A stretch of 64,000 nucleotides of DNA from contig NZ_BOMW01000019.1 of the NCBI RefSeq assembly GCF_016862395.1, forward strand, positions 124,001 to 188,000, in the 5' to 3' direction. This document shows, in pieces, positions 16,996 to 26,060 of this stretch (positions are counted from its first letter, which is position 1; each line of letters starts with the position of its first letter). Origin of the DNA: Actinoplanes siamensis. GTDB taxonomy: Bacteria; Actinomycetota; Actinomycetes; Mycobacteriales; Micromonosporaceae. Made by a program: the position numbers and the translations under genes. The notes under the pieces were generated by a model. That model was given only the letters and a program-made list of their open reading frames with translations, did no database searches and was not told where the DNA came from.

Positions 16996-17219
16996 CGGCA
17001 GTGATGGGACCGAGTAACGCTCCGATCCGCCGGCCGAGAGAGCCACCGGCAGCTGTGAAGGTGGCCCGAGCGCCGGAGCGTGAAGACACCCCGGAGCCGA
17101 GCAGTGCAAGAGGCGCTCCCGCCAGCAGGCGGGGCGCGAAGGTGCGGTGGTACCGCGAGGATCCCGCTCGCCCGCACCTCCCTGGGGCCGCGTTGCAGCA
17201 ACCCGAGGAGGTAACCGCC
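16996..17219 (+). ncRNA. T-box leader (translational type) controlling aspS-like gene
   Basis: Stem I: lower pairing CGGC (16996-16999)/GCCG (17096-17099); upper stem CGCTCCG (17018-17024)/CGGAGCG (17074-17080) with an inner hairpin; an AGTA element (17013-17016) on the 5' side; and GAC at 17085-17087, an Asp codon, in the specifier-loop position. A GC-rich stem III spans about 17113-17137. The antisequestor is textbook: GGTGCGG (17141-17147), bulge TGGTACC (17148-17154), GCGAG, loop, CTCGC, then CCGCACC (17172-17178). Alternative pairing ACCTCC (17176-17181) with the ribosome binding site GGAGGT (17207-17212) would mask translation. Uncharged tRNA-Asp should favour the antisequestor and expose the site. 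Confidence 0.85.
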
Positions 17220-18467
17220 GTGCAACGCATCCTCTCCACCGAACTGGCCGCCCACCCGCACGAGAAAGTGCTGGTCGAGGGCTGGGTGCACCGCATCCGC
17301 CGGCTGAAGTCGGTGTCCTTCCTGATCCTGCGGGACGCCGCCGGCCTGGCCCAGGTGGTGCTCCACGAGCCCGGCGGGATCCAGGAGGAGAGCGTCGTCT
17401 CCGTCGTCGCCACCGTCACCCCGAACCCGCAGGCGCCGGGCGGTGTGGAGCTGACCGCGCCGGAGGTCCGGGTGCGCTCCGCTGTGGACGTACCGCTGCC
17501 GTTCGAACTGCACCGGCCGGCGCTGACCGCGAGCCTGCCCACCCAGCTGGACCACGCGGCCCTCGCCCTGCGGCATCCGGCCCGGCGGGCCGGCCTGGCC
17601 GTGGCCGCGGCCGTCACCGCAGGTTTCCGCAAGGCGCTGGAGGCGCAGCGATTCGTCGAGATCCACACGCCGAAGATCGTCGAGTCGGCGACCGAGTCCG
17701 GGGCGGACGTCTTCGAGCTTGACTACTTCGGCCGGCCCGCCTATCTGGCCCAGTCGCCACAGTTCTACAAGCAGATGATGGTCGGCGTCTTCGAGCGGGT
17801 CTTCGAGGTCGGCCCGGTGTTCCGCGCGGAGAACAGCGACACCGCCCGGCACCTGACGCAGTACACGTCGCTCGACGCCGAGATGGGCTTCGTCGCCGAC
17901 CACCGCGACGTGATGGCGGCGCTCACCAGGACGATCGCCGGAATGTTCGGCGAGGTCGCCGGGCGCACCGGGCTCGCGGTCCCGGAGGTGCCGGCGGAGA
18001 TCCCGGCGGTGCGCTTCGCCGAGGCGCTGCGGATCGCCGGGGCGCCGGACGACGAGCCCGACCTGGCGCCGGCGCACGAGCGGGCGCTGGGCGAGTGGGC
18101 GCGGCGCGAGCACGGCTCCGAGTTCCTCTTCGTGACCGGCTACCCGATGCGGAAACGGCCGTTCTACACGCATCCGGACCCGGCCGACCCGGCGTACTCG
18201 AACGGGTTCGACCTGCTCTTCCGGGGTCTGGAGATCGTCACGGGCGGTCAGCGGCTGCATCGGTACGAGGACTACGTCGCCGCGCTGAGCGCGGCCGGGG
18301 AGCCGCTGGCGGCCTACCGGGGCTACCTGGACACCTTCCGGTACGGGATGCCCCCGCACGGCGGCTGGGCGATCGGCCTGGAGCGGTTGGTGGCCCGGCT
18401 GACCGGCGTCGCGAACGTCCGCGAGGTCACCGCGTTCCCCCGCGACCCGCACCGGATCGCGCCGTAG
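17220..18467 (+). CDS. Archaeal-type aspartate--tRNA(Asp/Asn) ligase
   Basis: A 415-residue class IIb aminoacyl-tRNA synthetase. It has the N-terminal OB-fold anticodon-binding domain (VLVEGWVHRIRRLKSVSFLILRD, about residues 18-40), motif 2 around FRAENSDTARHLTQYTSLD, and motif 3 (GGWAIGLERL). It lacks the large GAD insertion of bacterial AspS, so it is the compact archaeal/eukaryotic form, often non-discriminating. It is probably a second AspRS in this genome; such copies can supply Asp-tRNA(Asn) or tolerate inhibitors, which is not shown here. The GTG at 17220 has GAGGAGGT eight bases upstream, and the T-box leader precedes it. An AsnRS assignment is less likely given the GAC specifier. Confidence 0.85.
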   Translation: MQRILSTELAAHPHEKVLVEGWVHRIRRLKSVSFLILRDAAGLAQVVLHEPGGIQEESVVSVVATVTPNPQAPGGVELTAPEVRVRSAVDVPLPFELHRPALTASLPTQLDHAALALRHPARRAGLAVAAAVTAGFRKALEAQRFVEIHTPKIVESATESGADVFELDYFGRPAYLAQSPQFYKQMMVGVFERVFEVGPVFRAENSDTARHLTQYTSLDAEMGFVADHRDVMAALTRTIAGMFGEVAGRTGLAVPEVPAEIPAVRFAEALRIAGAPDDEPDLAPAHERALGEWARREHGSEFLFVTGYPMRKRPFYTHPDPADPAYSNGFDLLFRGLEIVTGGQRLHRYEDYVAALSAAGEPLAAYRGYLDTFRYGMPPHGGWAIGLERLVARLTGVANVREVTAFPRDPHRIAP

Positions 18468-18717
18468 TCCGGAGCAGCGCTGATCGACCTCGGCGTGGCT
18501 CCGGCCCCGGTGCCGGAGCCACGCCGGGCGCCCTGGCAGCACGGCCGGGGCCGCCGTCGCGGTGGTCCGGCTGCTCCTGCGCGGGCCCGCCGCCACGCCG
18601 GCGCGCCCGCACTCGACCTGCCCGATCCGACCCCGGCGTGCTGATGCCCACCGACGCCACGCCCTACGGGCGACCACCTGGCGTGCCCCGGAAGAGGTGG
18701 CCCGGTGGTCTTCCGGA

Positions 18718-19347
18718 TCAGAAGAGGGTGGTGAGGTGCCGCTCGACGACCGGCAGCACCTCGGCCACCGTGACCGGGCGGCCCAGCTCGGCGCTCAGCG
18801 AGGTCACCCCGGCGTCCCGGATCCCGCAGGGCACGAACCTGTCGAAATTCGCCAGGTCGCAGTCGCAGTTGAGCGCGAACCCGTGCAGCGTCACGCCGCG
18901 CGCCACCCGGATCCCGATCTGGGCGATCTTGCGGTCCGGCCCGCCGTCGGTGGCCCGGACCCAGGCGCCGCTGCGGCCCTCGACCCGCCCGGTGGCCACG
19001 CCGAACTCGGCGCAGACGTCGATCAGCATCTGCTCGACGCGGCGTACGTAGGCGACCACGTCGACCGGGTCCGGCAGCTTGAGGATCGGGTACCCGACCA
19101 GCTGGCCCGGCCCGTGCCAGGTGATCTTGCCGCCGCGGTCGACGTCGACGACCGGGGTGCCGTCCCACGGGTGGTCGGCCGGCTCGGTGCGCTTGCCGGC
19201 GGTGAAGACGCTGGGATGCTCCAGCAGCAGGACCGTGTCCGGCCGGTCGCCGTCGGCCACGGCCTCGTGCAGACGCTTCTGCTCGTCCCACGCGTCGCGG
19301 TAGTCGACCAGCCCAGGGCGCAGAACGGTGAGTACGGAGGTTGTCAC
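18718..19347 (-). CDS. lipB: Octanoyl-[ACP]:protein N-octanoyltransferase
   Basis: A 209-residue transferase moving octanoate from acyl carrier protein to lipoyl-domain lysines, the step before LipA. Visible family features include [14 protein letters not shown], the conserved [18 protein letters not shown], the catalytic-lysine region [10 protein letters not shown], and the active-site Cys in FDRFVPCGI. The GTG at 19347 begins [12 protein letters not shown]; the frame is open further upstream but offers no better start. The preceding 250 bp toward the synthetase gene (18468-18717) holds no gene. Confidence 0.95.
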   Translation of the reverse strand: MTTSVLTVLRPGLVDYRDAWDEQKRLHEAVADGDRPDTVLLLEHPSVFTAGKRTEPADHPWDGTPVVDVDRGGKITWHGPGQLVGYPILKLPDPVDVVAYVRRVEQMLIDVCAEFGVATGRVEGRSGAWVRATDGGPDRKIAQIGIRVARGVTLHGFALNCDCDLANFDRFVPCGIRDAGVTSLSAELGRPVTVAEVLPVVERHLTTLF

Positions 19348-19379
19348 AGCGCTCAGCCTAGCTCCGTACTCATCAGTAC

Positions 19380-21281
19380 CTAACGGTCGACGGGGTCCAC
19401 ACCGCGACGGATGCGCCACACCAGCACGCCCCCGTCGGTCACCTCGGGCTCGCCGAGCAGCGCCCGGGCGGTGGTCTCCAGCGCGCTGCGGTTCAGCGTC
19501 TGGTGGTCCGAGCCGGTGATCTCCGGGAGCAGGAACACCGCGTCCAGCCCCCAGTACCCGAAGTCGGCCCGCGCCTGCGCGCGGTCCCCGTTGTTCACGT
19601 TGGCGACGTAGCCGTACCAGGCGGCGCGCAGGAACAGCCAGTCGGTGGCCTTCGGCGGCGCCCCGATCCGGCCCTCCTTCTTCCGGCCCTGCTCGTCGTT
19701 GCTCTGCGGGCCGAGGAAGTACCCGTCCGGGATGCGGAACTGCCGCCCGCCGCGCGCCATCGTGTACGACTGCCAGCGCTGCCCGTCCGCCGTCACGTTC
19801 GCCGCGAACGGCAGCGCGGACATCGTCCCGCCCGCCGGCACGTACTTCTTCCAGGTCCCGTCCGCGATGAACGAGGGCTCCGGGGCGCGCAGCTGGATCC
19901 GCAGCGGGAGCGGGACGATCGGGAGCAGGCTCACCACGACGGCCGAGGCCAGCGCGGTGTGCAGGACCCCGATCCGGTTCGACGGCCGCCGCCGGGTCAG
20001 CAGCTGGTCGATGAGCAGCGCCAGCAGGATGCCGAAGACGCCGACCACGACCAGCGCGAACCGCATCGGCAGCGCCGAGTCGAACAGCGGCAGGTGGACC
20101 AGCGCGGCGTAGGGCAGCGGGATGTCGTCGTGCTCGTGCTTGTTCCAGTTCAGCCGGGGGCCGAGGGAGAGCAGGAAGAACACCACGCCGACCACGCCGA
20201 CCGCGCGCAACGTGGCCCGGCGCCCCGGATCGGACCGGCGCCGGATCAGGAAGAACGAGAAGACCAGCAGGGCCACCAGGGGTACGCCCAAGAACGACGT
20301 CTCCTCGGTCCGGTTCGGCGCCAGATCGGCGTGCCAGCCGAGCCAGCCCGCCAGCGAGCGGTTCGGGAACGACAGGTACGCCGCGGCGTCCTCGACGAAG
20401 TACCGCTGGTTGAAGCCGGTCCCGGAGAACGTCTGCGGCCCGGCGAAGTGCATGTAGAGCGGGTACCCGAGGAACGTCCCGGCGACCACCGCGGTCACGC
20501 CGAGCGCGCGCAGCACGGTCGGCAGGGCCTCCCGGGCCTCCGCCCGCACCGGCTTGGCGATCGACCACACCAGCACGAAGACGCCGCTGGCCAGGGCGGT
20601 GAAGAACAGGCCCTCGGCGGCGATCGAGAAGCCGATCGCGAGCAGCACCCCGAGCACGATGCCGTTGCGCAGCCAGCGGCCCGGCTGGCGCAGGCGCAGC
20701 ACCTGCCAGATCACCACCGGGGCGACCCAGCCCGCGGTCCAGTTCAGGTGCCCGTTGGCGTGCGAGATGAAGCCCGGGGCGAACCCGCAGAACAGGCCGG
20801 CCACGGCGGCCGCCCCGGCGTTGCGGACCAGCCAGCGGCGCAGGAACAGGTACCACGCGAAGGCCGACCCGGCCAGGTTCAGCGTCAGCACGGTGACGAA
20901 GCTGATCTGCGGCCCGGCCAGGTGCGTCAGCGGCGAGAACAGCACGGTGTACACCGTGATCGAGGTGTTCGCGGCCAGGTTGACGCCGTTCGGGGCGTTC
21001 AGCAGGTGGGTGAAGAACGGGTCCGCGCCCTGGGTGACGGTGTAGTACCCGTACCCCATCAGCCATTCGAAGAAGGCTTGGTCGCCGACGTTGTCGGCGA
21101 GGACGTGGGTGTACGGATCCGACCACAGGCCACTCGTCACGTACACGCCGAAGGCGAGTGCGACGACGGCGAACGTGAGGTGCGTCGGCCACTCGCGCGG
21201 CCGGTGGCCGGGCGTGGTGACGGGCTCCTCGGACGGGGGATCGGCGGACGCGGCGGGGGCGGGGGCGGCGACGGACATCAC
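19380..21281 (-). CDS. Polytopic membrane protein, GT-C glycosyltransferase-like
   Basis: A 633-residue protein with 10-12 predicted transmembrane helices and a soluble C-terminal domain of about 150 residues. The architecture (N-terminal cytosolic Pro-rich tail, a first long periplasmic loop containing [15 protein letters not shown], many helices, then an extracytoplasmic domain) matches lipid-linked sugar transferases of GT-C type or related uncharacterised actinobacterial proteins. A DQ-type acidic pair in loop 1 is consistent with GT-C catalysis but not proof. The start is GTG at 21281 or the adjacent ATG at 21278; neither has a clear ribosome binding site. It lies between the lipB gene (32 bp away) and the SDR epimerase, but a functional link to lipoylation is not evident. 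Confidence 0.65.
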   Translation of the reverse strand: MMSVAAPAPAASADPPSEEPVTTPGHRPREWPTHLTFAVVALAFGVYVTSGLWSDPYTHVLADNVGDQAFFEWLMGYGYYTVTQGADPFFTHLLNAPNGVNLAANTSITVYTVLFSPLTHLAGPQISFVTVLTLNLAGSAFAWYLFLRRWLVRNAGAAAVAGLFCGFAPGFISHANGHLNWTAGWVAPVVIWQVLRLRQPGRWLRNGIVLGVLLAIGFSIAAEGLFFTALASGVFVLVWSIAKPVRAEAREALPTVLRALGVTAVVAGTFLGYPLYMHFAGPQTFSGTGFNQRYFVEDAAAYLSFPNRSLAGWLGWHADLAPNRTEETSFLGVPLVALLVFSFFLIRRRSDPGRRATLRAVGVVGVVFFLLSLGPRLNWNKHEHDDIPLPYAALVHLPLFDSALPMRFALVVVGVFGILLALLIDQLLTRRRPSNRIGVLHTALASAVVVSLLPIVPLPLRIQLRAPEPSFIADGTWKKYVPAGGTMSALPFAANVTADGQRWQSYTMARGGRQFRIPDGYFLGPQSNDEQGRKKEGRIGAPPKATDWLFLRAAWYGYVANVNNGDRAQARADFGYWGLDAVFLLPEITGSDHQTLNRSALETTARALLGEPEVTDGGVLVWRIRRGVDPVDR

Positions 21282-21308
21282 GCGCAGGTTAGCAGCGTCG
21301 GTGGGGAT

Positions 21309-22223
21309 TCAGCGGGTCATGGCCGGTTGCGGGCGGAGAGCTGCCGCCAGAGCGGACTGGATGTCCGGGTACGCCCACGAGAACCCGGCATCGCGCAGAA
21401 CGCCGGGAATCGCCCGCTGACTGCGCTGCGCCTCGCCGGCCAGCTCGCCCAGCACCAGGTCGAGCACCGGCCCCGGCACGGTCAGCAGCGCCGGCCGGCG
21501 CAGTTGCCGGGCCAGTTCCCGGGTGAACTCCAGGTTGGTGCACTGCTGTGCGGAGACCAGGTTGACCGGGCCGGCCAGTTCCTCGCGCTCCAGCAGGAAG
21601 TCCGCGGCGGCCAGCCAGTCGGCCAGGGCGATCCAGGCCATCCACTGCCGCCCGCCGCCGATCCGGGCCCCGCCGCCCAGCTTGAACAATGGCAGCAGCG
21701 GCTTGAGCGGCGAGCCCTGCCGGTCCAGCACCGGTGCGGTGCGCAGCAGCACGACCCGGGCGCCGGCGTCCTCGGCCGGCCGGGCGGCGGCCTCCCAGAC
21801 GCGGCAGAGATCGGCCAGGAACGTGGTCCCGGCCGGAGCCTCCTCGGCGACCTCCTGGTCGCCGGTGTCGCCGTACCAGCCGACCGCGGAGGACTGCAGC
21901 AGGGTGCGCGGGCGGTCGCCGGGCGGCAGCTTCGCGATGGCCCGGGCGATCGTGTCGGTGCTGTCCACCCGGCTGGCCCGCAGCACGTTCCGGTAGCTCG
22001 CGGTCCAGCGGCGGGCGCCGATGTTCGCGCCGGCCAGGTTGACCACCGCGTCGGCGCCGGCGAGCACGGCCGGGTCGAGCCGGCCCTGCGACGGCGTCCA
22101 GGCCGCCTCGCCCGCCCCGGGCGGCCTCCGGACCAGCCGGGTGATGTCGTGGCCGCTCCGGCGCCACCTGTCGGCGAGCCGGGCACCGAGGAAGCCGGAG
22201 GCGCCGGCCATGACGATCCGCAT
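21309..22223 (-). CDS. TIGR01777/YfcH-type SDR epimerase
   Basis: A 304-residue extended short-chain dehydrogenase-like protein. The Rossmann dinucleotide motif GASGFLG (residues 7-13) is at the N-terminus, followed by VVNLAGANIG, LLQSSAVGWYGD (the catalytic YxxxK is replaced as in this subfamily), and the C-terminal domain of unknown function found in TIGR01777 proteins (GFSWAYPDIQSAL). The physiological substrate is not known for the family. The ATG at 22223 was chosen over one 13 codons upstream, which lies inside the sucB terminator region. It sits just downstream of the sucB terminator, so it probably has its own promoter or relies on read-through. Confidence 0.85.
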   Translation of the reverse strand: MRIVMAGASGFLGARLADRWRRSGHDITRLVRRPPGAGEAAWTPSQGRLDPAVLAGADAVVNLAGANIGARRWTASYRNVLRASRVDSTDTIARAIAKLPPGDRPRTLLQSSAVGWYGDTGDQEVAEEAPAGTTFLADLCRVWEAAARPAEDAGARVVLLRTAPVLDRQGSPLKPLLPLFKLGGGARIGGGRQWMAWIALADWLAAADFLLEREELAGPVNLVSAQQCTNLEFTRELARQLRRPALLTVPGPVLDLVLGELAGEAQRSQRAIPGVLRDAGFSWAYPDIQSALAAALRPQPAMTR

Positions 22224-22263
22224 GGGGTGACTCTTTCCCGGAGATCTTTCGAAGCAAAACAAA

Positions 22264-22300
22264 AAGCCGGGAGTACGTACGGCGTACGCACTCCCGGCTT
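22264..22300 (-). terminator. Rho-independent terminator after sucB
   Basis: Long stem: AAGCCGGGAGT pairs with ACTCCCGGCTT, with further pairing inside through GTAC and one mismatch. On the minus strand it is followed by TTTTTGTTTTG, a real U-tract. It terminates lpd-sucB transcription. Confidence 0.88.
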
Positions 22301-22312
22301 CTCACAAGGCGG

Positions 22313-24115
22313 TCAGAGGCCCAGGTCGGCCTCGAAGTGCCCGGCCTCCAGGCGCTCCTTGAGGGTCATCAGGAAGCGGGCGGCGTCCGCTCCGTCCACG
22401 ATCCGGTGGTCGTAGCTGAGCGCCAGGTAGACCATCGAGCGCGGCGCGATGATCTCACCCAGGTTCGGGTCGTTCACGATCACCGGGCGCTTGACGACCG
22501 CGCCCAGGCCGAGGATGCCGACCTGCGGCTGGTTGATGATCGGGGTGTCGAAGAGCGCGCCCCGGCTGCCGGTGTTGGTCAGCGTGAAGGTGCCGCCGCC
22601 GATCTCGTCCGGACCGATCTTGTTGTTGCGGGTGCGGTCCGCCAGGTCCGCGATCCGCTTGGCCAGCCCGGCCAGGTTCAGGTCGCCGGCGTCCTTGATG
22701 ACCGGGACGACCAGGCCCTTCGGCGCGTCCACGGCGATGCCCAAATGCTCGGCGCCGTGGTAGGTGACGGTGCCGGCCTCGACGTCGATCGAGGAGTTGA
22801 CCACCGGGTGCTGCTGCAGCGCCTCGACCGTGGCCAGGGCGAAGAACGGCAGGAAGGTCAGCTTGACGCCGTGCTTGGCCTGGAAGTCGGCCTTGGCCTT
22901 GTTCCGCAGCGTGGCGATCTTGGTGACGTCCACCTCGACCACCGTGGTGAGCTGCGCCGAGACCTGCAGCGACTCCACCATGCGCCGGGCGATGGTGGCC
23001 CGGATGCGGGTCAGCTTCTCGGTGCGGCCGCGCAGCGGGCTCGGCTCCGGCTTGGCCTTGGTGGCGGGCGCCTGGGCGGCCGGGGCAGCGGCGGCGGCCG
23101 GGACGGCCTTCGCGGCGGCCTTCTCCGCGGCGTCGAGCACGTCCTGCTTGCGGATCCGGCCTCCGACGCCGGTGCCGGTCAGCGAGGACAGGTCCACGCC
23201 CTTCTCCGCGGCGAGCTTGCGGACCAGCGGGGTCACGTAGCCGGCGTCGCCGGCGCCGTTCGCCCGGACCGTCTCGGCGGCCGGCGCGGCCGGCTGCGCG
23301 GGAGCGGCGGCCGGGGCCGGCGGCCTGGTCTCGGCCTCGGGCGACGGGGTCGCGTAGGACTCGCCGATCGGGGCCTGCTCCGCCTTCGGCTGGGCCTGCT
23401 GCGGGGCCGGCGCGGGAGCGGCCTTCGGCTCCGGCTCGGGTTCCGGCTTCGGCTCGGGCCGGGGCTCCGGCTTCGGGGCCGCGGCCGGCGCCGAAGCGGC
23501 GGACCCGACGATGGCCAGCACGCCGCCGACCTCGGCGGTCTCGTCCTCCGGGACCTTGATCTCCAGGACCGTGCCGGCCACCGGCGACGGGATCTCGGTG
23601 TCCACCTTGTCGGTGGAGACCTCGAGCAGCGGCTCGTCCACCTCGACGGTGTCGCCGACCTGCTTGAGCCAGCGGGTGACGGTGCCCTCGGTGACACTCT
23701 CCCCGAGCGCCGGCATCTTCACCTCGGTGCCCTCGGCCGAACCGCTCGTGGCGGTCTGCGGCGCGGGCGCCTCCTCCTCGACCGGCTTCTCGGTCGACGG
23801 CGTGGTGGGCGCCGGCGGCTCCGGCTCGGCCTGAGCCTCCTGCTGGGGAGCGGCGGCCGCCGATCCGGCGTCCTCACCCTCCCCGGCGATGACGGCCAGC
23901 TCGCTGCCGACCTCCGCGGTCTCGTCCTCGCCGACCACGATGCGGGTGAGCACACCCGCGGCGGGCGACGGGATCTCCGTGTCGACCTTGTCGGTGGAGA
24001 CCTCGAGCAACGGCTCGTCGACCTCGACCCGCTCGCCCTCCTGCTTGAGCCAGCGAGTGACGGTGCCCTCGGTGACGCTCTCACCCAGCCGCGGCATGGT
24101 TACCGATACCGGCAT
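22313..24115 (-). CDS. sucB: Dihydrolipoamide acyltransferase (E2), two lipoyl domains
   Basis: A 600-residue E2 core of a 2-oxoacid dehydrogenase complex. In actinobacteria this protein (called SucB/DlaT) serves pyruvate dehydrogenase and is shared with the 2-oxoglutarate complex. Two lipoyl domains lie at about residues 1-78 and 132-208, each with the target lysine in [12 protein letters not shown], joined by Ala/Pro/Glu-rich linkers. A peripheral subunit-binding domain ([17 protein letters not shown]) follows, then a catalytic domain ending with the active-site motif SYDHRIVDG. Upstream AAGGAG supports the ATG. It is cotranscribed with lpd (46-bp gap). LipA and LipB encoded nearby supply its lipoate. 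Confidence 0.95.
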   Translation of the reverse strand: MPVSVTMPRLGESVTEGTVTRWLKQEGERVEVDEPLLEVSTDKVDTEIPSPAAGVLTRIVVGEDETAEVGSELAVIAGEGEDAGSAAAAPQQEAQAEPEPPAPTTPSTEKPVEEEAPAPQTATSGSAEGTEVKMPALGESVTEGTVTRWLKQVGDTVEVDEPLLEVSTDKVDTEIPSPVAGTVLEIKVPEDETAEVGGVLAIVGSAASAPAAAPKPEPRPEPKPEPEPEPKAAPAPAPQQAQPKAEQAPIGESYATPSPEAETRPPAPAAAPAQPAAPAAETVRANGAGDAGYVTPLVRKLAAEKGVDLSSLTGTGVGGRIRKQDVLDAAEKAAAKAVPAAAAAPAAQAPATKAKPEPSPLRGRTEKLTRIRATIARRMVESLQVSAQLTTVVEVDVTKIATLRNKAKADFQAKHGVKLTFLPFFALATVEALQQHPVVNSSIDVEAGTVTYHGAEHLGIAVDAPKGLVVPVIKDAGDLNLAGLAKRIADLADRTRNNKIGPDEIGGGTFTLTNTGSRGALFDTPIINQPQVGILGLGAVVKRPVIVNDPNLGEIIAPRSMVYLALSYDHRIVDGADAARFLMTLKERLEAGHFEADLGL

Positions 24116-24160
24116 TTTTCCCCAAACTCCTTAACGCAGTGATGCGATCGAATCAGCTGT

Positions 24161-25552
24161 TCAGCTGTGCGCGTGCAGGGGCTTACCCGCGAGCGCGAGG
24201 AAGGCCTCGCCCAGCGCCTCGTTCTGCGTCGGGTGGGCGTGTACGAGCTGGGCGACCTCCTCCGGGAAGGCCTCCCAGTTGTAGATCAGCTGGGCCTCAC
24301 CGACCAGTTCGCCCATCCGGGCGCCGACCATGTGGACGCCGACCACCGGGCCGTCCTCCACCCGGACCAGCTTGACGAAGCCCGCGGTCTTGAGGATCTG
24401 GCTCTTGCCGTTGCCGCCCAGGTTGTAGTTGTACGACGTGACCTTGTCGGCGCCGTACCGCTCCTTGGCCCTGGCCTCGGTGAGACCGACCGAGGCGATC
24501 TCCGGGTCGGAGTAGGTGACCCGCGGGATGCCCGCCTCGTCGATGACCGCCGGGTTCTTGCCGGCGATCTCCTCGGCGACGAAGATGCCCTGCTGGAAGC
24601 CGCGGTGCGCGAGCTGCAGGCCGGGCACGATGTCGCCGACGGCGTAGATGTTGCCGACCCCGGTGTGCAGGCGCTCGTTGACGATCACGAACCCGCGCTC
24701 CAGGGTCAGGCCCTGCTCCTCGTACCCCAGGCCCGCGGTGGACGGGCCACGGCCGACCGCGACCAGCAGGACCTCGGCCTCGAGGGTCTCGCCGCCGGCG
24801 ATGGTGACCCGGACGCCGTTCTCGGTCTTCTCGACCTTCTCGAACGGCTTGCCCACCTTGAAATTGATCTTCCGCTTGCGGAACGCGCGCTCGACCGTCT
24901 TGGAGATCTCCTCGTCCTCCGCGGCGACCAGGCGGGGGAGGGCCTCGACAATGGTCACGTCCGCGCCGAACGACTTCCAGACGCTGGCGAACTCGACGCC
25001 GATCACGCCGCCGCCCAGCACGATCGCGGAGCTCGGCACCCGGTTCAGCTTCAGCGCGTGCTCGCTGGCGATCACGCGGGTGCCGTCGATCTCCAGGCCC
25101 GGCAGGGTCCGCGAGTAGGAGCCGGTGGCCAGGATGATGTTGCGGCCGGTGTAGCGCTGCCCGTTCACCTCGACGGTGTCCCGGCTGACCAGCTTGCCGG
25201 CGCCGGCGACCAGCGTGATGTTCTTGTTGTGGCCGAGCAGGCCCTGCAGGCCCTTGTAGAGACGGCCGACGACGCCGTCCTTGTACGCGTTCACCCCGGC
25301 CATGTCGATGCCGACCAGGTCGGCCTTGACGCCGAACTGCTCGCTTTCCCGGGTCTGATCGGCGATCTCCGCCGCGTGCAGCAGCGCCTTGGTCGGGATG
25401 CACCCGCGGTGCAGGCAGGTGCCACCGACCTCGGCCTTGTCGATCAGCGCCACCGAGAGATTCAGCTCGGCGGCGCGCAGCGCGGCCGCGTACCCGCCGC
25501 TGCCCGCGCCGAGAATGACGATGTCGAAGGTTCCGCCGTTCGGCTGGCTCAC
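24161..25552 (-). CDS. lpd: Dihydrolipoyl dehydrogenase (E3)
   Basis: A 463-residue flavoprotein disulfide reductase reoxidising dihydrolipoyl groups with NAD+. FAD site GAGSGGYAAA; redox-active disulfide GGTCLHRGCIPTK; NAD-binding GGGVIGVEFASV; second FAD motif IYAVGDI; and the catalytic His-Glu pair in HAHPTQNEALGE near the C-terminus. All key residues are intact. The GTG at 25552 has GGAG six bases upstream and gives the usual length. First gene of the lpd-sucB unit; it is divergent from the small conserved protein at 25716. Confidence 0.97.
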   Translation of the reverse strand: MSQPNGGTFDIVILGAGSGGYAAALRAAELNLSVALIDKAEVGGTCLHRGCIPTKALLHAAEIADQTRESEQFGVKADLVGIDMAGVNAYKDGVVGRLYKGLQGLLGHNKNITLVAGAGKLVSRDTVEVNGQRYTGRNIILATGSYSRTLPGLEIDGTRVIASEHALKLNRVPSSAIVLGGGVIGVEFASVWKSFGADVTIVEALPRLVAAEDEEISKTVERAFRKRKINFKVGKPFEKVEKTENGVRVTIAGGETLEAEVLLVAVGRGPSTAGLGYEEQGLTLERGFVIVNERLHTGVGNIYAVGDIVPGLQLAHRGFQQGIFVAEEIAGKNPAVIDEAGIPRVTYSDPEIASVGLTEARAKERYGADKVTSYNYNLGGNGKSQILKTAGFVKLVRVEDGPVVGVHMVGARMGELVGEAQLIYNWEAFPEEVAQLVHAHPTQNEALGEAFLALAGKPLHAHS

Positions 25553-25715
25553 GTTGACTCCAGTAGTCGAGTCGTCGCCATGTGGGTCACACAATGGAAA
25601 CGGTCACAGTCCCGTCTCGGACATCTTGTCACTTGAAGACCCGCTCAATGCAGTCAGGTGCCCCAAGACACGTCGCGTCGTCGTACCCTTGCGGCATTCG
25701 GCGTGAGGAGGAGCA

Positions 25716-26036
25716 GTGGCGTGGTTTCGGCGTCGCCCGCGCACCAGTGGACCCGGCGGGCGGCCGTTGGATCAGGCCGATCTGGAGCATCTTACGCAAT
25801 TCGTCCGCACCAGGACGGGCGTCGAGGCCTTTGTCGAGCCACGCACGACGGTGACCGAGACCACCGTGTTGCTCGTCGCGCACGACGGCGAATGGACCCG
25901 TCGGCGCATTCAGTCGCCCGAGGTCGCGCGCCGTTTCGCCCAGCAGCTGTCACTGCCGATCTATGACGTCCGCCTGCTCGGGTATCCGCAGCGGATGCGC
26001 GATTACAACGCCCGGCAGAAGCGTCGCCCGGCCTGA
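25716..26036 (+). CDS. Conserved actinobacterial small protein
   Basis: A 106-residue soluble protein, basic at both ends. The core reads LEHLTQFVRTRTGVEAFVEP, then VTETTVLLVAHDGEWTRRRI and a C-terminal PIYDVRLLGYPQRMRDYN. Close relatives occur next to pepA/lpd in actinobacteria and are sometimes labelled oxidoreductase without evidence; no cofactor motif is visible. The GTG at 25716 follows GAGGAGGA. It is convergent with pepA (25 bp apart) with no clear terminator between. Confidence 0.8.
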   Translation: MAWFRRRPRTSGPGGRPLDQADLEHLTQFVRTRTGVEAFVEPRTTVTETTVLLVAHDGEWTRRRIQSPEVARRFAQQLSLPIYDVRLLGYPQRMRDYNARQKRRPA

Positions 26037-26060
26037 TCGGGCCGGGCGACGCCGGTCTTC

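Noticed and set aside
19503..22415. 970-codon plus-strand frame opposite the membrane protein and epimerase
   Set aside because: Antisense shadow; the minus strand shows transmembrane helices and a Rossmann motif.
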